Assembly: GCA_002730525.1 (NCBI GenBank)
Contig: PCAK01000033.1
Coordinates: 1-64,000 of the forward strand
Reading direction: 5' to 3'
Length of the DNA: 64,000 nucleotides
Origin: Acidobacteriota bacterium
Lineage (GTDB): Bacteria > Acidobacteriota > Vicinamibacteria > Vicinamibacterales > UBA823
Notes under the pieces: model-generated
What the model saw: the letters and a program-made list of their open reading frames with translations, nothing else
Told to the model about the DNA's origin: nothing
Databases searched by the model: none
Program-made: the position numbers and the translations under genes
Part shown: piece by piece, positions 43,082 through 50,423 of the stretch
Numbering within the stretch: position 1 is the stretch's first letter
How the letters are laid out: every line of letters starts with the position of its first letter

Positions 43082-44296
43082 ATGACCAAGACCGTTGCGG
43101 AGATCGCGGAGAGCCTGGGCGCCGAGGTGGTGGGCGACGGCTCGCGCCGGATCAGCGGCGTGGCGTCGCTCGAGCGCGCCGGGGCCGACGAGATCGCGTT
43201 CATCGACAAGCCCGAGCGCGTGGAGGTGGCACTCCAGTCGGCCGCCGGCTGCTTGGTGGTGCCCTCCGGCGTGACCTCCGACGCCAAGCCGCTTATCCAG
43301 GCGGCCAACCCGAAGCTCGCGTTCGTCCGCGCCATCCAGCTCTTCCAGTCGCCCAGGTCGAGCGTCCCCGGTGTCCACCCGACGGCGGTGGTCGGTGATG
43401 GTGTCAGTCTGGGCGACGGCGTCCGCATCGGTCCATTTGCCGTGATCGAGGCCGGTGTGCGGATCGGTGCCGGCACCGACGTGGGCCCGGGCGTCTATGT
43501 GGGTGCGCGCTGTGTGATCGGCGCGGCGTGCGCGCTGCATCCGCACGCGGTGCTCTACGCCGACGTGACGCTCGGGGATCGCGTGGCGGTGCACGCCGGT
43601 GCGGTGCTCGGCAGCGACGGCTTCGGCTACGTCGTCGAGGACGGCGTGTACCACAAGTTTCCGCAGATCGGTCGGCTCGAGGTCGGCGACGACGTCGACA
43701 TCGGCGCGAACACGACGATCGACCGCGGCGCGCTCGACGCGACGGTCATCGAGCGCGGAGCCAAGATCGACAACCTCGTCCAGATCGCGCACAACGTGAC
43801 CGTCGGCGAGCACGCCGCGCTCTCTGCCCAGGTCGGGGTGGCGGGCAGCTCGACGGTGGAGGCGCGGGCCGTCCTCGCGGGTCAGGTCGGCGTCGCGGAT
43901 CACGTCACGATCGGCGAAGGCGCGATCGTGGGTGCGCAGGGCGGGGTGCCCACCGGCAAGAAGATCCGGCCGAAGCAGATCGTCTGGGGGACGCCGGCGC
44001 GTCCGTTGAGTGAGTTCAAGGCGCAGTTCGCGGCAGCTAGCCGGCTGCCGAAGTGGAAGGCCGAACTGGACGAGTTGCGCGCCAAGGTGGCCGAGATCGA
44101 CGCCCTGCGGACCCAGGTAGCCGAACTGGACGGTCTCCGCGCCCGAGTCGCCGACGTGGACGACCTGCAGGCTCGCGTGGCCGAACTGGATGCCCTTCGG
44201 ACCAAGGCGGCCGAGGTCGACGCGCTGCGGACGCGCCTGGCCGAGCTGGAGCGTCGGATCGCTCAGGCGCCGGCGCTCCCGCCGACCCAACTATAA
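43082..44296 (+). CDS. lpxD: UDP-3-O-acylglucosamine N-acyltransferase with a coiled-coil tail
   Basis: 404 residues. The N-terminal uridine-binding domain has RRISGVASLERAGADEIAFI, and the left-handed beta helix follows from about residue 100 with hexapeptides and the catalytic His in LVQIAHNVTVGEHAAL. The end of the core is KIRPKQIVWGTPARPLSEFK. E. coli LpxD is 341 residues; here residues 328-393 add six near-exact 10-residue repeats of the type DALRTQVAEL. LpxD is a homotrimer that adds the second acyl chain in lipid A synthesis, so the tail may form a trimeric coil. Location cytoplasmic. Confidence 0.93.
   Translation: MTKTVAEIAESLGAEVVGDGSRRISGVASLERAGADEIAFIDKPERVEVALQSAAGCLVVPSGVTSDAKPLIQAANPKLAFVRAIQLFQSPRSSVPGVHPTAVVGDGVSLGDGVRIGPFAVIEAGVRIGAGTDVGPGVYVGARCVIGAACALHPHAVLYADVTLGDRVAVHAGAVLGSDGFGYVVEDGVYHKFPQIGRLEVGDDVDIGANTTIDRGALDATVIERGAKIDNLVQIAHNVTVGEHAALSAQVGVAGSSTVEARAVLAGQVGVADHVTIGEGAIVGAQGGVPTGKKIRPKQIVWGTPARPLSEFKAQFAAASRLPKWKAELDELRAKVAEIDALRTQVAELDGLRARVADVDDLQARVAELDALRTKAAEVDALRTRLAELERRIAQAPALPPTQL
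44063..44242 (+). repeat. Six tandem 30-bp repeats inside lpxD
   Basis: Each unit encodes ten residues with hydrophobics at positions 2, 5 and 9 (ELDELRAKVA, EIDALRTQVA, ELDGLRARVA, DVDDLQARVA, ELDALRTKAA, EVDALRTRLA). DNA identity between units is high but imperfect. Tandem slippage and selection for helix pattern would explain this. It is coding, not CRISPR. Confidence 0.85.
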
Positions 44297-44297
44297 T
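44292..44297 (+). promoter_or_regulatory. Possible -10 box overlapping the lpxD stop
   Basis: TATAAT is a perfect -10 consensus in otherwise GC-rich DNA, 45 bases before the next start. No good -35 is visible at the right distance, so it remains a weak call. Confidence 0.3.
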
Positions 44298-44342
44298 CGT
44301 CGCTTCCGTTTGGTCCGTTCATCACTAGGTGGAGGTTCGGGA

Positions 44343-44777
44343 ATGAGCAGTGCGAAGCCAACGTACCAAGATGCCGATCTGCTGCTGCGCGTGTACGAAC
44401 TCAGACGCGAGAGCGTGACGCGTGCCGCGCGCAACAAGATCAACGGCGAGTTTTGGCCCAAGAGCTACGATGACGTGAAAGCGGTGAGCGACTTCGAGCA
44501 TCCGCTGAACGAAGCCTGGCGACAGGTCACGTCGTACTGGGAAATGGTCTATGGCATGGCGTACCACGATATCGTGCACGCCGACTACTGGGTCGAGAAC
44601 AATGGTGAGGGCTTGTTCATGTTCGCCAAGGTCGAGCCGTATCTGAGCGAGATTCGCGCCGCCGGCTCGCCGACGGCGTTCCAGCATCTCGAGTGGGCGG
44701 CGAAGCACACCGAGAAGGGGAAGCAGTACTTCCTGATGCTGCAGGGCTATGTGAAGCAGCGGCTCGAATCGGAGTAG
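44343..44777 (+). CDS. Conserved-looking small cytoplasmic protein, function unknown
   Basis: 144 residues from ATG 44343, with GGAGG 7 bases upstream. No signal peptide or membrane helix. It is helix-rich with many aromatic residues: DADLLLRVYELRRESVTRAA, INGEFWPKSYDDVKAV, NEAWRQVTSYWEMVYGMAYH and YFLMLQGYVKQRLESE. I do not recognise the family; the composition and good ribosome site argue for a real gene. It sits between lpxD and the YkvI-like gene on the same strand. Confidence 0.8.
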   Translation: MSSAKPTYQDADLLLRVYELRRESVTRAARNKINGEFWPKSYDDVKAVSDFEHPLNEAWRQVTSYWEMVYGMAYHDIVHADYWVENNGEGLFMFAKVEPYLSEIRAAGSPTAFQHLEWAAKHTEKGKQYFLMLQGYVKQRLESE

Positions 44778-44853
44778 CGAGCCGTCAGCGAGTTCGTCCG
44801 GCGGCTCACGTCGGGCCGCCGGGCGTCACCAGACCCGCCGAGGAGCGACGACC

Positions 44854-45942
44854 GTGAGATCAGCCTTCTTTCAGAAGTACCTGCTGCCCGGCTTCGTCTT
44901 CCAGTCGATCGTCATCGCCGGCGGCTACGGCACCGGCCGCGAGCTGGTCGAGTTTTTCCTCGGCCTCGGGCCGCTCGGCGGGTTGCTCGCGATGGGCCTG
45001 GCGATGGTGATCTGGAGCGCCGTCGCTGCGACGAGCTTCGAGTTGGCCCGGCTCACGCGGAGCTACGACTACCGGACGTTCTGCCTCCACCTGCTCGGTC
45101 GCGCGTGGTTCCTCTACGAGATCCTGTACTTCGTGATGGCCTTCCTGGTGCTCGCCGTGATCGCGGCGGCGGCCGGCGCGATCCTGCGTCAGACGTTCGG
45201 GGCGCCCGAGCTGGCCGGGATCGTCAGCATGATGGCTGCCGTAGGGTTCCTGACGCTGCGCGGGACGCCGGCCATCGAGCGGTTCCTGGCGGGCTGGTCG
45301 TTCGTCCTGTACGGCTTCTTCGCGGTCTTCTTCGTCTGGTGCGTCATGCGGTTCGGCGAGTCGATCGGCGCCGGCTTCGCGGCATCGACTGTCGACACCC
45401 GGTGGGTGCTGGGTGGTGTGGCCTACGCCGGCTATAACCTCCAGATGATCCCGGCCGTCCTCTTCACCATGCGGCACTCGGAGACGCGGCGCCAGGCCGT
45501 CGGCGCCGGTCTGCTTACCGGACCGATCGCGATGCTGCCGGGGCTGCTGTTCTACGTCGCGATGGTCGGGCAGTATCCGGCCATTCTGGACGAAGCGGTG
45601 CCGGCGAACGTCATGCTCGAGCTGCTGGGCTCGCGGCTGTTCCAGGTCGTCTTTCAGGTCGTGCTGTTCGGCACGTTGATCGAAAGCGGCGCGGGTCTGG
45701 TGCACGGGGTGAACGAGCGCCTGGCCGCGACGTATGCGGAGAAACATCGCGAAATGCCGACGCGCCTCCGGCCGGCGATCGCGATCGGGATGCTCTTGAT
45801 CGGCGCCGTCTCGGCGCAGTTCGGCCTGATCGATCTGATCGCGCAGGGCTACGGGACGATCACCTGGGGCTTCATCGTCGTCTACGTCGTTCCGGTCCTC
45901 ACACTCGGCGTCTGGAAGATCGTTCACAGCGACGCCGCGTAG
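44854..45942 (+). CDS. YkvI-like integral membrane protein (APC-type permease relative)
   Basis: 362 residues with about ten helices, from a GTG start at 44854. The first helix carries VIAGGYGTGRELVEFFLGLG, the broken-helix signature of YkvI/APC superfamily proteins. LVLAVIAAAAGAILRQTFGA and GGVAYAGYNLQMIPAVLFTM are further family-like segments, and ESGAGLVHGVNERLAATYAE follows near the end. Function in bacteria is not settled; amino-acid or solute transport is likely. Confidence 0.85.
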   Translation: MRSAFFQKYLLPGFVFQSIVIAGGYGTGRELVEFFLGLGPLGGLLAMGLAMVIWSAVAATSFELARLTRSYDYRTFCLHLLGRAWFLYEILYFVMAFLVLAVIAAAAGAILRQTFGAPELAGIVSMMAAVGFLTLRGTPAIERFLAGWSFVLYGFFAVFFVWCVMRFGESIGAGFAASTVDTRWVLGGVAYAGYNLQMIPAVLFTMRHSETRRQAVGAGLLTGPIAMLPGLLFYVAMVGQYPAILDEAVPANVMLELLGSRLFQVVFQVVLFGTLIESGAGLVHGVNERLAATYAEKHREMPTRLRPAIAIGMLLIGAVSAQFGLIDLIAQGYGTITWGFIVVYVVPVLTLGVWKIVHSDAA

Positions 45943-46049
45943 CGCAGCGCCAGTCTAGGCCGCTGTCCCGCAGGGGTACCACGTAGGGCAGTCCTTCAGG
46001 GCTGCCCGGCCGAGCCGCAGGCGAAGGCCACGGAGGGCGTCGCCCTACC

Positions 46050-46210
46050 CTACGCACTTCTCACGAGCCGCTCGACGACGTCGCATGCGACGTCGAGGGG
46101 GCGGTCGGCGCGGATGAGGTCCGCGGCCCGGGCACACGCGGCGGCGACCTGTGCATCTGTCGTCAACTCGACCAGCGCTTCGGCGACGGCAGGCCCGCGA
46201 TAGGCAGCGG
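46050..46210 (-). pseudogene. C-terminal fragment of a glycosyltransferase-like gene
   Basis: The minus strand reads PAVAEALVELTTDAQVAAAC, then ARAADLIRADRPLDVACDVV and ERLVRSA before TAG at 46052-46050. This looks like the last 50 residues of a UDP-glycosyltransferase of the MGT type (small helices ending the domain). There is no upstream body: the sequence meets a plus-strand remnant at about 46210. Identification is by resemblance of a short piece. Confidence 0.4.
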
Positions 46211-46330
46211 GTCGGAGCGACCACCGAAACTGTCTACACGACCGTCCTCGGCGTTGGTCAGCACGACCTCTATCACGCCGGGCAGATCGCGGCGCTGAAG
46301 CGCGCGGCTGAGTCGGGTTCGGACGTCTAG
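46200..46330 (+). pseudogene. C-terminal fragment of a DinB-family gene
   Basis: The plus strand from about 46200 reads TVYTTVLGVGQHDLYHAGQ, then IAALKRAAESGSDV and TAG at 46328-46330. HDLYHAGQI is the conserved metal-binding end of DinB-superfamily proteins. The N-terminal two thirds are absent. It abuts the minus-strand remnant, so a deletion or rearrangement junction lies near 46200-46225. Confidence 0.55.
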
Positions 46331-46461
46331 CGCTCGGGAAGCCAGCTTCGGCCCGAGATTCAGCAGGGCGAGTGCAGCGCGTAGTCGGCGCGCGCTACGG
46401 GCTTCGCCGCCGGCGATCCGGGGTAAACTCGCGCCGGGCGCGCCGACGCGCTCCCGCCGTC

Positions 46462-47376
46462 ATGCCGCTGGTCGATCGAGCCATCGCCTCGCTGTTGCCA
46501 CTCGTGCCGAAGCCGCTCGTGCGAGCCGTGGCCCGCCCCTACATCGCCGGTGAGACCGTCGCCGAGCTGGTCGCCGCGCTCACGCGGCTCAACCACGACG
46601 GCTGCATGGCGGCAGCCGGCATGCTCGGCGAGCTTGTCGAGAGCCGCGGCGAAGCCGAGGCGGCCGTGCGCGGGTACGAGTCGGTCCTCGAGGCGATCGA
46701 GCGGCGCAACATCGACAGCAACATTCATGTCAAACCGACACACCTCGGCCTGAAGATCGACGAGACCTTCTGCTTCGAGAATCTGCGGCGCCTGGCGGGG
46801 GCGGCCCGCGAATGTGACAACTTCGTCCGGATCGACATGGAGGACGCCAGTTGCGCGACGGCGACGCTGGCGCTGCATGCGCGGCTGCGCGAGGAGTTCG
46901 ACAACGTCGGCACGGTGATCCAGTCCTACCTGCGCCGGAGCCTCGACGACGTCCGCGCGTTGGTCAGGATGCCGAAGCCTCCCAATGTGCGCCTCTGCAA
47001 GGGTGTCTACATCGAGCCGCGGACTGTGGCGTACAGCCAGCGCGAGATCATCCAGGACAACTTCGTCTGGCTGCTGCAGGAACTGCTCGACGCCGGGTGC
47101 TACGTCGGCATCGCGACGCACGACGAGCACCTGGTCTGGCGGGCCGCTAAGGTCATCGACCGGATGCAGATCGACCGGTCTCGCTACGAGTTCCAGATGC
47201 TGCTGGGCGTCCAGCCGTCGCTGCGCCGGATCATCCTCGACGCGGGGCATCGGCTCCGGGTGGCCGCGCCGTTCGGTCCGCAGTGGTATCCCTATTCCGT
47301 CAGACGACTAAGGAAGAACCCCGCGATAGCGAAGCACGTGATTCAGGCGATGCTCAGCCGGGAGCGGTGGGCATGA
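46462..47376 (+). CDS. Proline dehydrogenase
   Basis: 304 residues, the size of a monofunctional enzyme. Barrel motifs include NIHVKPTHLGLKIDETFCFE, FVRIDMEDASCATATLALHA, IQSYLRRSLDDVRALV, VRLCKGVYIEPRTVAYSQRE and FQMLLGVQPSLRRIIL, and the flavin/substrate end motif RVAAPFGPQWYPYSVRRLR. The enzyme oxidises proline to pyrroline-5-carboxylate with FAD, feeding electrons to quinones. No P5C dehydrogenase is adjacent. The next gene is an M24 (Xaa-Pro-type) peptidase, which would supply proline; a functional link is plausible. Confidence 0.92.
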   Translation: MPLVDRAIASLLPLVPKPLVRAVARPYIAGETVAELVAALTRLNHDGCMAAAGMLGELVESRGEAEAAVRGYESVLEAIERRNIDSNIHVKPTHLGLKIDETFCFENLRRLAGAARECDNFVRIDMEDASCATATLALHARLREEFDNVGTVIQSYLRRSLDDVRALVRMPKPPNVRLCKGVYIEPRTVAYSQREIIQDNFVWLLQELLDAGCYVGIATHDEHLVWRAAKVIDRMQIDRSRYEFQMLLGVQPSLRRIILDAGHRLRVAAPFGPQWYPYSVRRLRKNPAIAKHVIQAMLSRERWA

Positions 47377-47396
47377 TCACTCGACAGGAGGAGGCG

Positions 47397-48656
47397 ATGG
47401 TCGATCGACGAAGTTTCTTGCGAGCGTCCGCGGTGACGGCGGGTGCCGCCCTGGTTGGGAGGCCGGCCGTGTCGGCGCATGACCTGCCGGGGTCGATCCA
47501 GAGTCTGCGGCCGCTGACCGACGGAATCGTGCCGATCAGCGATGACGAACGTCGCGGCCGCCTCGAGAAGGCGCGGCGTCTCATGGCCGAGCACGAAATT
47601 GACGCCATCTACATGGAAGGCGGTTCGGGCCTCTTCTATTACACCGGCGTGCGGTGGGGCAACAGCGAGCGGATGTTTGCGATGGTGCTGCCGGCGCGCG
47701 GCGCGCCGGCCTACGTCTGCCCGAAATTCGAGGAAGAACGTGCCCGAGAACTGATTCGATTCGGAGACGACATCCGGACTTGGGAGGAGGACGAGAGCCC
47801 GTACCGACGCGTGGCCGAGATCTTCCGCGATCGCGGCATCGCCACCGGCCGCGTCGGCTTCGAGGAGCGGGTCCGTTTCTTTCTCTACGACGGAATCCGG
47901 CAGGAAGCGACGCACCTGGAGTACGTGAGCGCGGATCCGATCACCATCGGCTGCCGCGTCGCCAAGTCCGAGGCCGAACTGGCGCTGATGCAGCGTGCGA
48001 ACGACATCACGATCGCCGCCTACAAGGCGACGATCGCGACGCTGCACGAGGGCATGACGAAGGAGGAGTTCCGTGCGAATTCGGCGGCCGCGTACGACGC
48101 GCTCGGCGCGTCGGGCGCGATCGGGGTCAACTTCGGCGAATCGACGGCATATCCGCACGGCAGCATCCAGCCGCGGCACCTCCGCGAGGGCGACATCGTC
48201 TTGATGGACGGTGGCTGCAAGGTCGAGGGCTACAGTTCGGACATGAGCCGGACGATCGTCTTCGGCACGCCGACCGACCGGCAGCGGGAGATCTGGAACC
48301 TGGAGCGCCGGGCCCAGGACGCCGCACTCGCGGCGGCCGAGATCGGCGTACCGTGCGCGGACGTCGATGCGGCCGCGCGCAAGGTCATCACCGACGCGGG
48401 CTTCGGGCCCGACTACCTGGTGCCCGGGCTGCCGCACCGCACGGGCCACGGGATCGGCCTCGACGGCCACGAGTGGGTCAACCTCGTGCGCGGCAATACG
48501 ACGCCGCTTGCGCGCGGGATGTGCTTCAGCGACGAGCCGATGGTGGCGATCTACGGGGAGTTCGGGATCCGGCTCGAGGACTGTTTCCACATGACCGACG
48601 ACGGCCCGCGGCTGTTCACACCGCAGAGCCCATCGATCGAGGAGCCGTTCGGATAG
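47397..48656 (+). CDS. M24 (Xaa-Pro aminopeptidase-like) peptidase, Tat-exported
   Basis: 419 residues from ATG 47397, which directly follows AGGAGGAGG; an ATG at 47373 is weaker. The leader VDRRSFLRASAVTAGAAL has a twin-arginine motif. Metal ligands of the pita-bread fold are visible: VLMDGGCKVEGYSSDMSRT (two Asp), GLPHRTGHGIGLDGHE (His), FSDEPMVAIYGEFG (Glu) and IRLEDCFHM (Glu). Such enzymes cleave Xaa-Pro bonds using two Mn or Co ions. It overlaps little with the upstream proline dehydrogenase (20-base gap), suggesting proline salvage. Confidence 0.93.
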   Translation: MVDRRSFLRASAVTAGAALVGRPAVSAHDLPGSIQSLRPLTDGIVPISDDERRGRLEKARRLMAEHEIDAIYMEGGSGLFYYTGVRWGNSERMFAMVLPARGAPAYVCPKFEEERARELIRFGDDIRTWEEDESPYRRVAEIFRDRGIATGRVGFEERVRFFLYDGIRQEATHLEYVSADPITIGCRVAKSEAELALMQRANDITIAAYKATIATLHEGMTKEEFRANSAAAYDALGASGAIGVNFGESTAYPHGSIQPRHLREGDIVLMDGGCKVEGYSSDMSRTIVFGTPTDRQREIWNLERRAQDAALAAAEIGVPCADVDAAARKVITDAGFGPDYLVPGLPHRTGHGIGLDGHEWVNLVRGNTTPLARGMCFSDEPMVAIYGEFGIRLEDCFHMTDDGPRLFTPQSPSIEEPFG

Positions 48657-48661
48657 CGACG

Positions 48662-49456
48662 ATGGCCCAGATTCACCCAGGCGCATTCGTTGATGCCGGC
48701 GCCAAGCTGGCCGACGACGTCGTCGTCGGCCCGGGCGCGGTCATCGAGGCCGGGGTCGCGGTCGGTGCGCGCGGCCGGGTCGGCCCCCATGCCGTGCTGC
48801 ATCGCGGCACCACGCTGGCCGACGAGGTCACCGTGGCCGTTGGCGCCGTGATCGGTGGCGCGCCGCAGGACGTGAAGTTCAGCGGCGGGGAAAGCGGGGT
48901 GACGATCGGCCCGCAGACGGTCATTCGGGAGTATGCGACGGTCCACCGCTGCTCCGAACCCGGGGCGGTCACGCGTGTCGGTGCCGACTGCATGCTGATG
49001 GCGACGAGTCACGTCGCCCACGAGTGCGTCCTTGGCGACGGCGTCATCCTGGCCAACGGGGCGACGCTGGCCGGGCATGTGACGCTCGCGGACGGCGTCT
49101 TCGTATCGGGCCACGCGCAGATTCATCAGTTCGTGCGCGCGGGCCCACTGGTCATGATCGGCGGCGGGTCGAAAGTGCTCAAGGACCTGCCGCCGTACTG
49201 CGTCGCCGATGGCCATCCGGCGAGGCTGTTCGGGCTGAACTCGATCGGCCTGCGTCGAGCGGCTTTCGCCCCGGAGCGTGTGCAGGCGATCAAGGAGGCC
49301 TACCGGACACTGTTCGGCGCGGGTGTGCAGCTCGAGGCCGCCCTGACGTCACTCGATCGGCTTGGCCGCAACGGCAATCCGTCGGCCGCCGAGTTCGCGG
49401 CGTTCGTGCGCGCTTCGGAGCGAGGGATCGCCCGGCCCGGTCGATCCGGCGGGTAA
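48662..49456 (+). CDS. lpxA: Acyl-ACP--UDP-N-acetylglucosamine O-acyltransferase
   Basis: 264 residues, the family's usual size. The left-handed beta helix runs from residue 1 to about 190 with repeated hexapeptides (VVVGPGAVIEAGVAVGA). The catalytic His is in ATSHVAHECVLGDGV, and QIHQFVRAGPLVMIGGGSKV is typical of LpxA, as is the helical tail (PERVQAIKEAYRTLFGAG). It performs the first lipid A step. It starts 5 bases after the M24 gene, far from lpxD, with no lpxB, lpxC or fabZ nearby. Confidence 0.93.
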   Translation: MAQIHPGAFVDAGAKLADDVVVGPGAVIEAGVAVGARGRVGPHAVLHRGTTLADEVTVAVGAVIGGAPQDVKFSGGESGVTIGPQTVIREYATVHRCSEPGAVTRVGADCMLMATSHVAHECVLGDGVILANGATLAGHVTLADGVFVSGHAQIHQFVRAGPLVMIGGGSKVLKDLPPYCVADGHPARLFGLNSIGLRRAAFAPERVQAIKEAYRTLFGAGVQLEAALTSLDRLGRNGNPSAAEFAAFVRASERGIARPGRSGG

Positions 49457-49695
49457 GCTCGCCGTGCTATTCTTCCGATCTCCACCGGCAGCCTGACGGG
49501 TTCTTCGCGTGTGCCGGTGTCCCTGGGTCGTGGTCATCGCGGGGCCCCACCCCCAACGAGCCGCTGCTCCTCGGCTCCGCTCGTCGCAGCAGCTTGCGGG
49601 CCTACAATGTCTGGACTGGGCGATCGGCGCTGTGAGTCGTTCACGAGCGACGAGCGGCAGATCGGTACCTTCGCGGCGGCCACGGAGTCCGTCCG

Positions 49696-50175
49696 ATGAC
49701 GGTCACGCTCTGGGTCGTGGCGGGGTTGCTGATCGTGCTCGGCGTGATCGGCACCGTCGTGCCGGCGATGCCGGGGCCGACCCTGGTCTTCGGCGGCATG
49801 CTGCTGGCCGCCTGGATCGACAGCTTCGATCGCGTGGGGTGGCTGACGGTGTCGGTGCTGGGCCTGCTGACGTTCACGACGGTGGGCGTCGACGTGTTGG
49901 CCGCCAGCCTCGGGGCGGGGCGGCTCGGTGCGAGCCGGCTGGCGATCGTGGGGGCGATCGCGGGCACAGTGCTCGGCCTGTTCGCCGGGCTGCCCGGGCT
50001 GATCATCGGACCGTTCGTCGGCGCCGTGGCGGGTGAGTTGCTGGCGGGGCGGGACCTCGAGCGCGCGGGCCGCGTCGGCGTCGGCACCTGGCTCGGTCTG
50101 GCCGTGGGCGTGGCGATGAAGATCGGCCTGGTCTTCGCGATGCTGGGGATCTTTGCGACGGCCTATCTTCTCTAG
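49696..50175 (+). CDS. DUF456 family membrane protein
   Basis: 159 residues with four or five helices. DUF456 features are the N-terminal LLIVLGVIGTVVPAMPGPTL, the Gly-rich core FAGLPGLIIGPFVGAVAGEL, and the end GLAVGVAMKIGLVFAMLGIF. The glycine-zipper-like pattern is visible in the middle. Function unknown in all organisms I know of. The 239-base gap upstream holds a possible -10 box TACAAT near 49613 and no gene. Confidence 0.88.
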   Translation: MTVTLWVVAGLLIVLGVIGTVVPAMPGPTLVFGGMLLAAWIDSFDRVGWLTVSVLGLLTFTTVGVDVLAASLGAGRLGASRLAIVGAIAGTVLGLFAGLPGLIIGPFVGAVAGELLAGRDLERAGRVGVGTWLGLAVGVAMKIGLVFAMLGIFATAYLL

Positions 50176-50177
50176 AT

Positions 50178-50247
50178 GGGCGCCTTGCGCCCCAAGCCAA
50201 CGGTTCGCGACCCTGCGGGTCGCGGATCGCGGGGCTGAAGTCCCGCG
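50178..50247. repeat. Three tandem hairpins between DUF456 gene and permease relic
   Basis: GGGCGC-CTT-GCGCCC (50178-50192), CGCGACCC-TGC-GGGTCGCG (50206-50224) and CGCGGGGC-TGAA-GTCCCGCG (50228-50247) lie in tandem. The last matches the TGAA/TTCA-loop hairpins elsewhere. Probable terminators or mobile palindromic repeats. Confidence 0.75.
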
Positions 50248-50273
50248 CCACCTCGGAACCTGCGCGGAGGTCC

Positions 50274-50393
50274 TTACTCCGCCCGAAGCGCGGTGATCGG
50301 GTCGACGCGCGTCAGCCCCTGGGCGGAGACCAGGTGCGCCGACAACATCGACGCGATCGATACGGCCAGGACGACGGATCTGCGAACTCTCAT
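50274..50393 (-). pseudogene. Miniature gene: signal peptide joined to the tail of a MacB/ADOP-type permease
   Basis: Reading from ATG 50393, preceded by AGAGGTGA, gives 39 residues. The first 25 form a complete signal peptide (MRVRRSVVLAVSIASMLSAH, ending SAQ). The last 13 are LTRVDPITALRAE, which closely match the conserved C-terminus of MacB/FtsX-type permeases (RVDPxxALRxE), common in the duplicated permeases of Acidobacteria. A deletion that fused the start of one gene to the end of another explains it. It is probably nonfunctional. Confidence 0.6.
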
Positions 50394-50423
50394 GAGGTCA
50401 CCTCTGTTGATTGGATGGGGCGG

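Larger units (their letters stand above)
45943..46461. other. 519-base gap with hairpins and gene remnants
   Basis: The gap holds a GGGCAGTCC-TTCA-GGGCTGCCC hairpin at 45986-46007 (one G-T pair), another GGGC/GCCC pair near 46034-46049, a minus-strand glycosyltransferase-like tail (46050-46210) and a plus-strand DinB-like tail (46200-46330), both described separately. From 46331 to 46461 only a weak promoter-like TAAACT at 46424 is seen before the proline dehydrogenase start. Confidence 0.6.

Noticed and set aside
44063-44242. Regular 30-bp direct repeats considered as a CRISPR array
   Set aside because: There are no spacers; the units are contiguous and encode an in-frame decapeptide repeat of LpxD.
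49457-49695. Possible small gene upstream of the DUF456 gene
   Set aside because: Short Arg-rich frames only, no ribosome site; the stretch looks intergenic.
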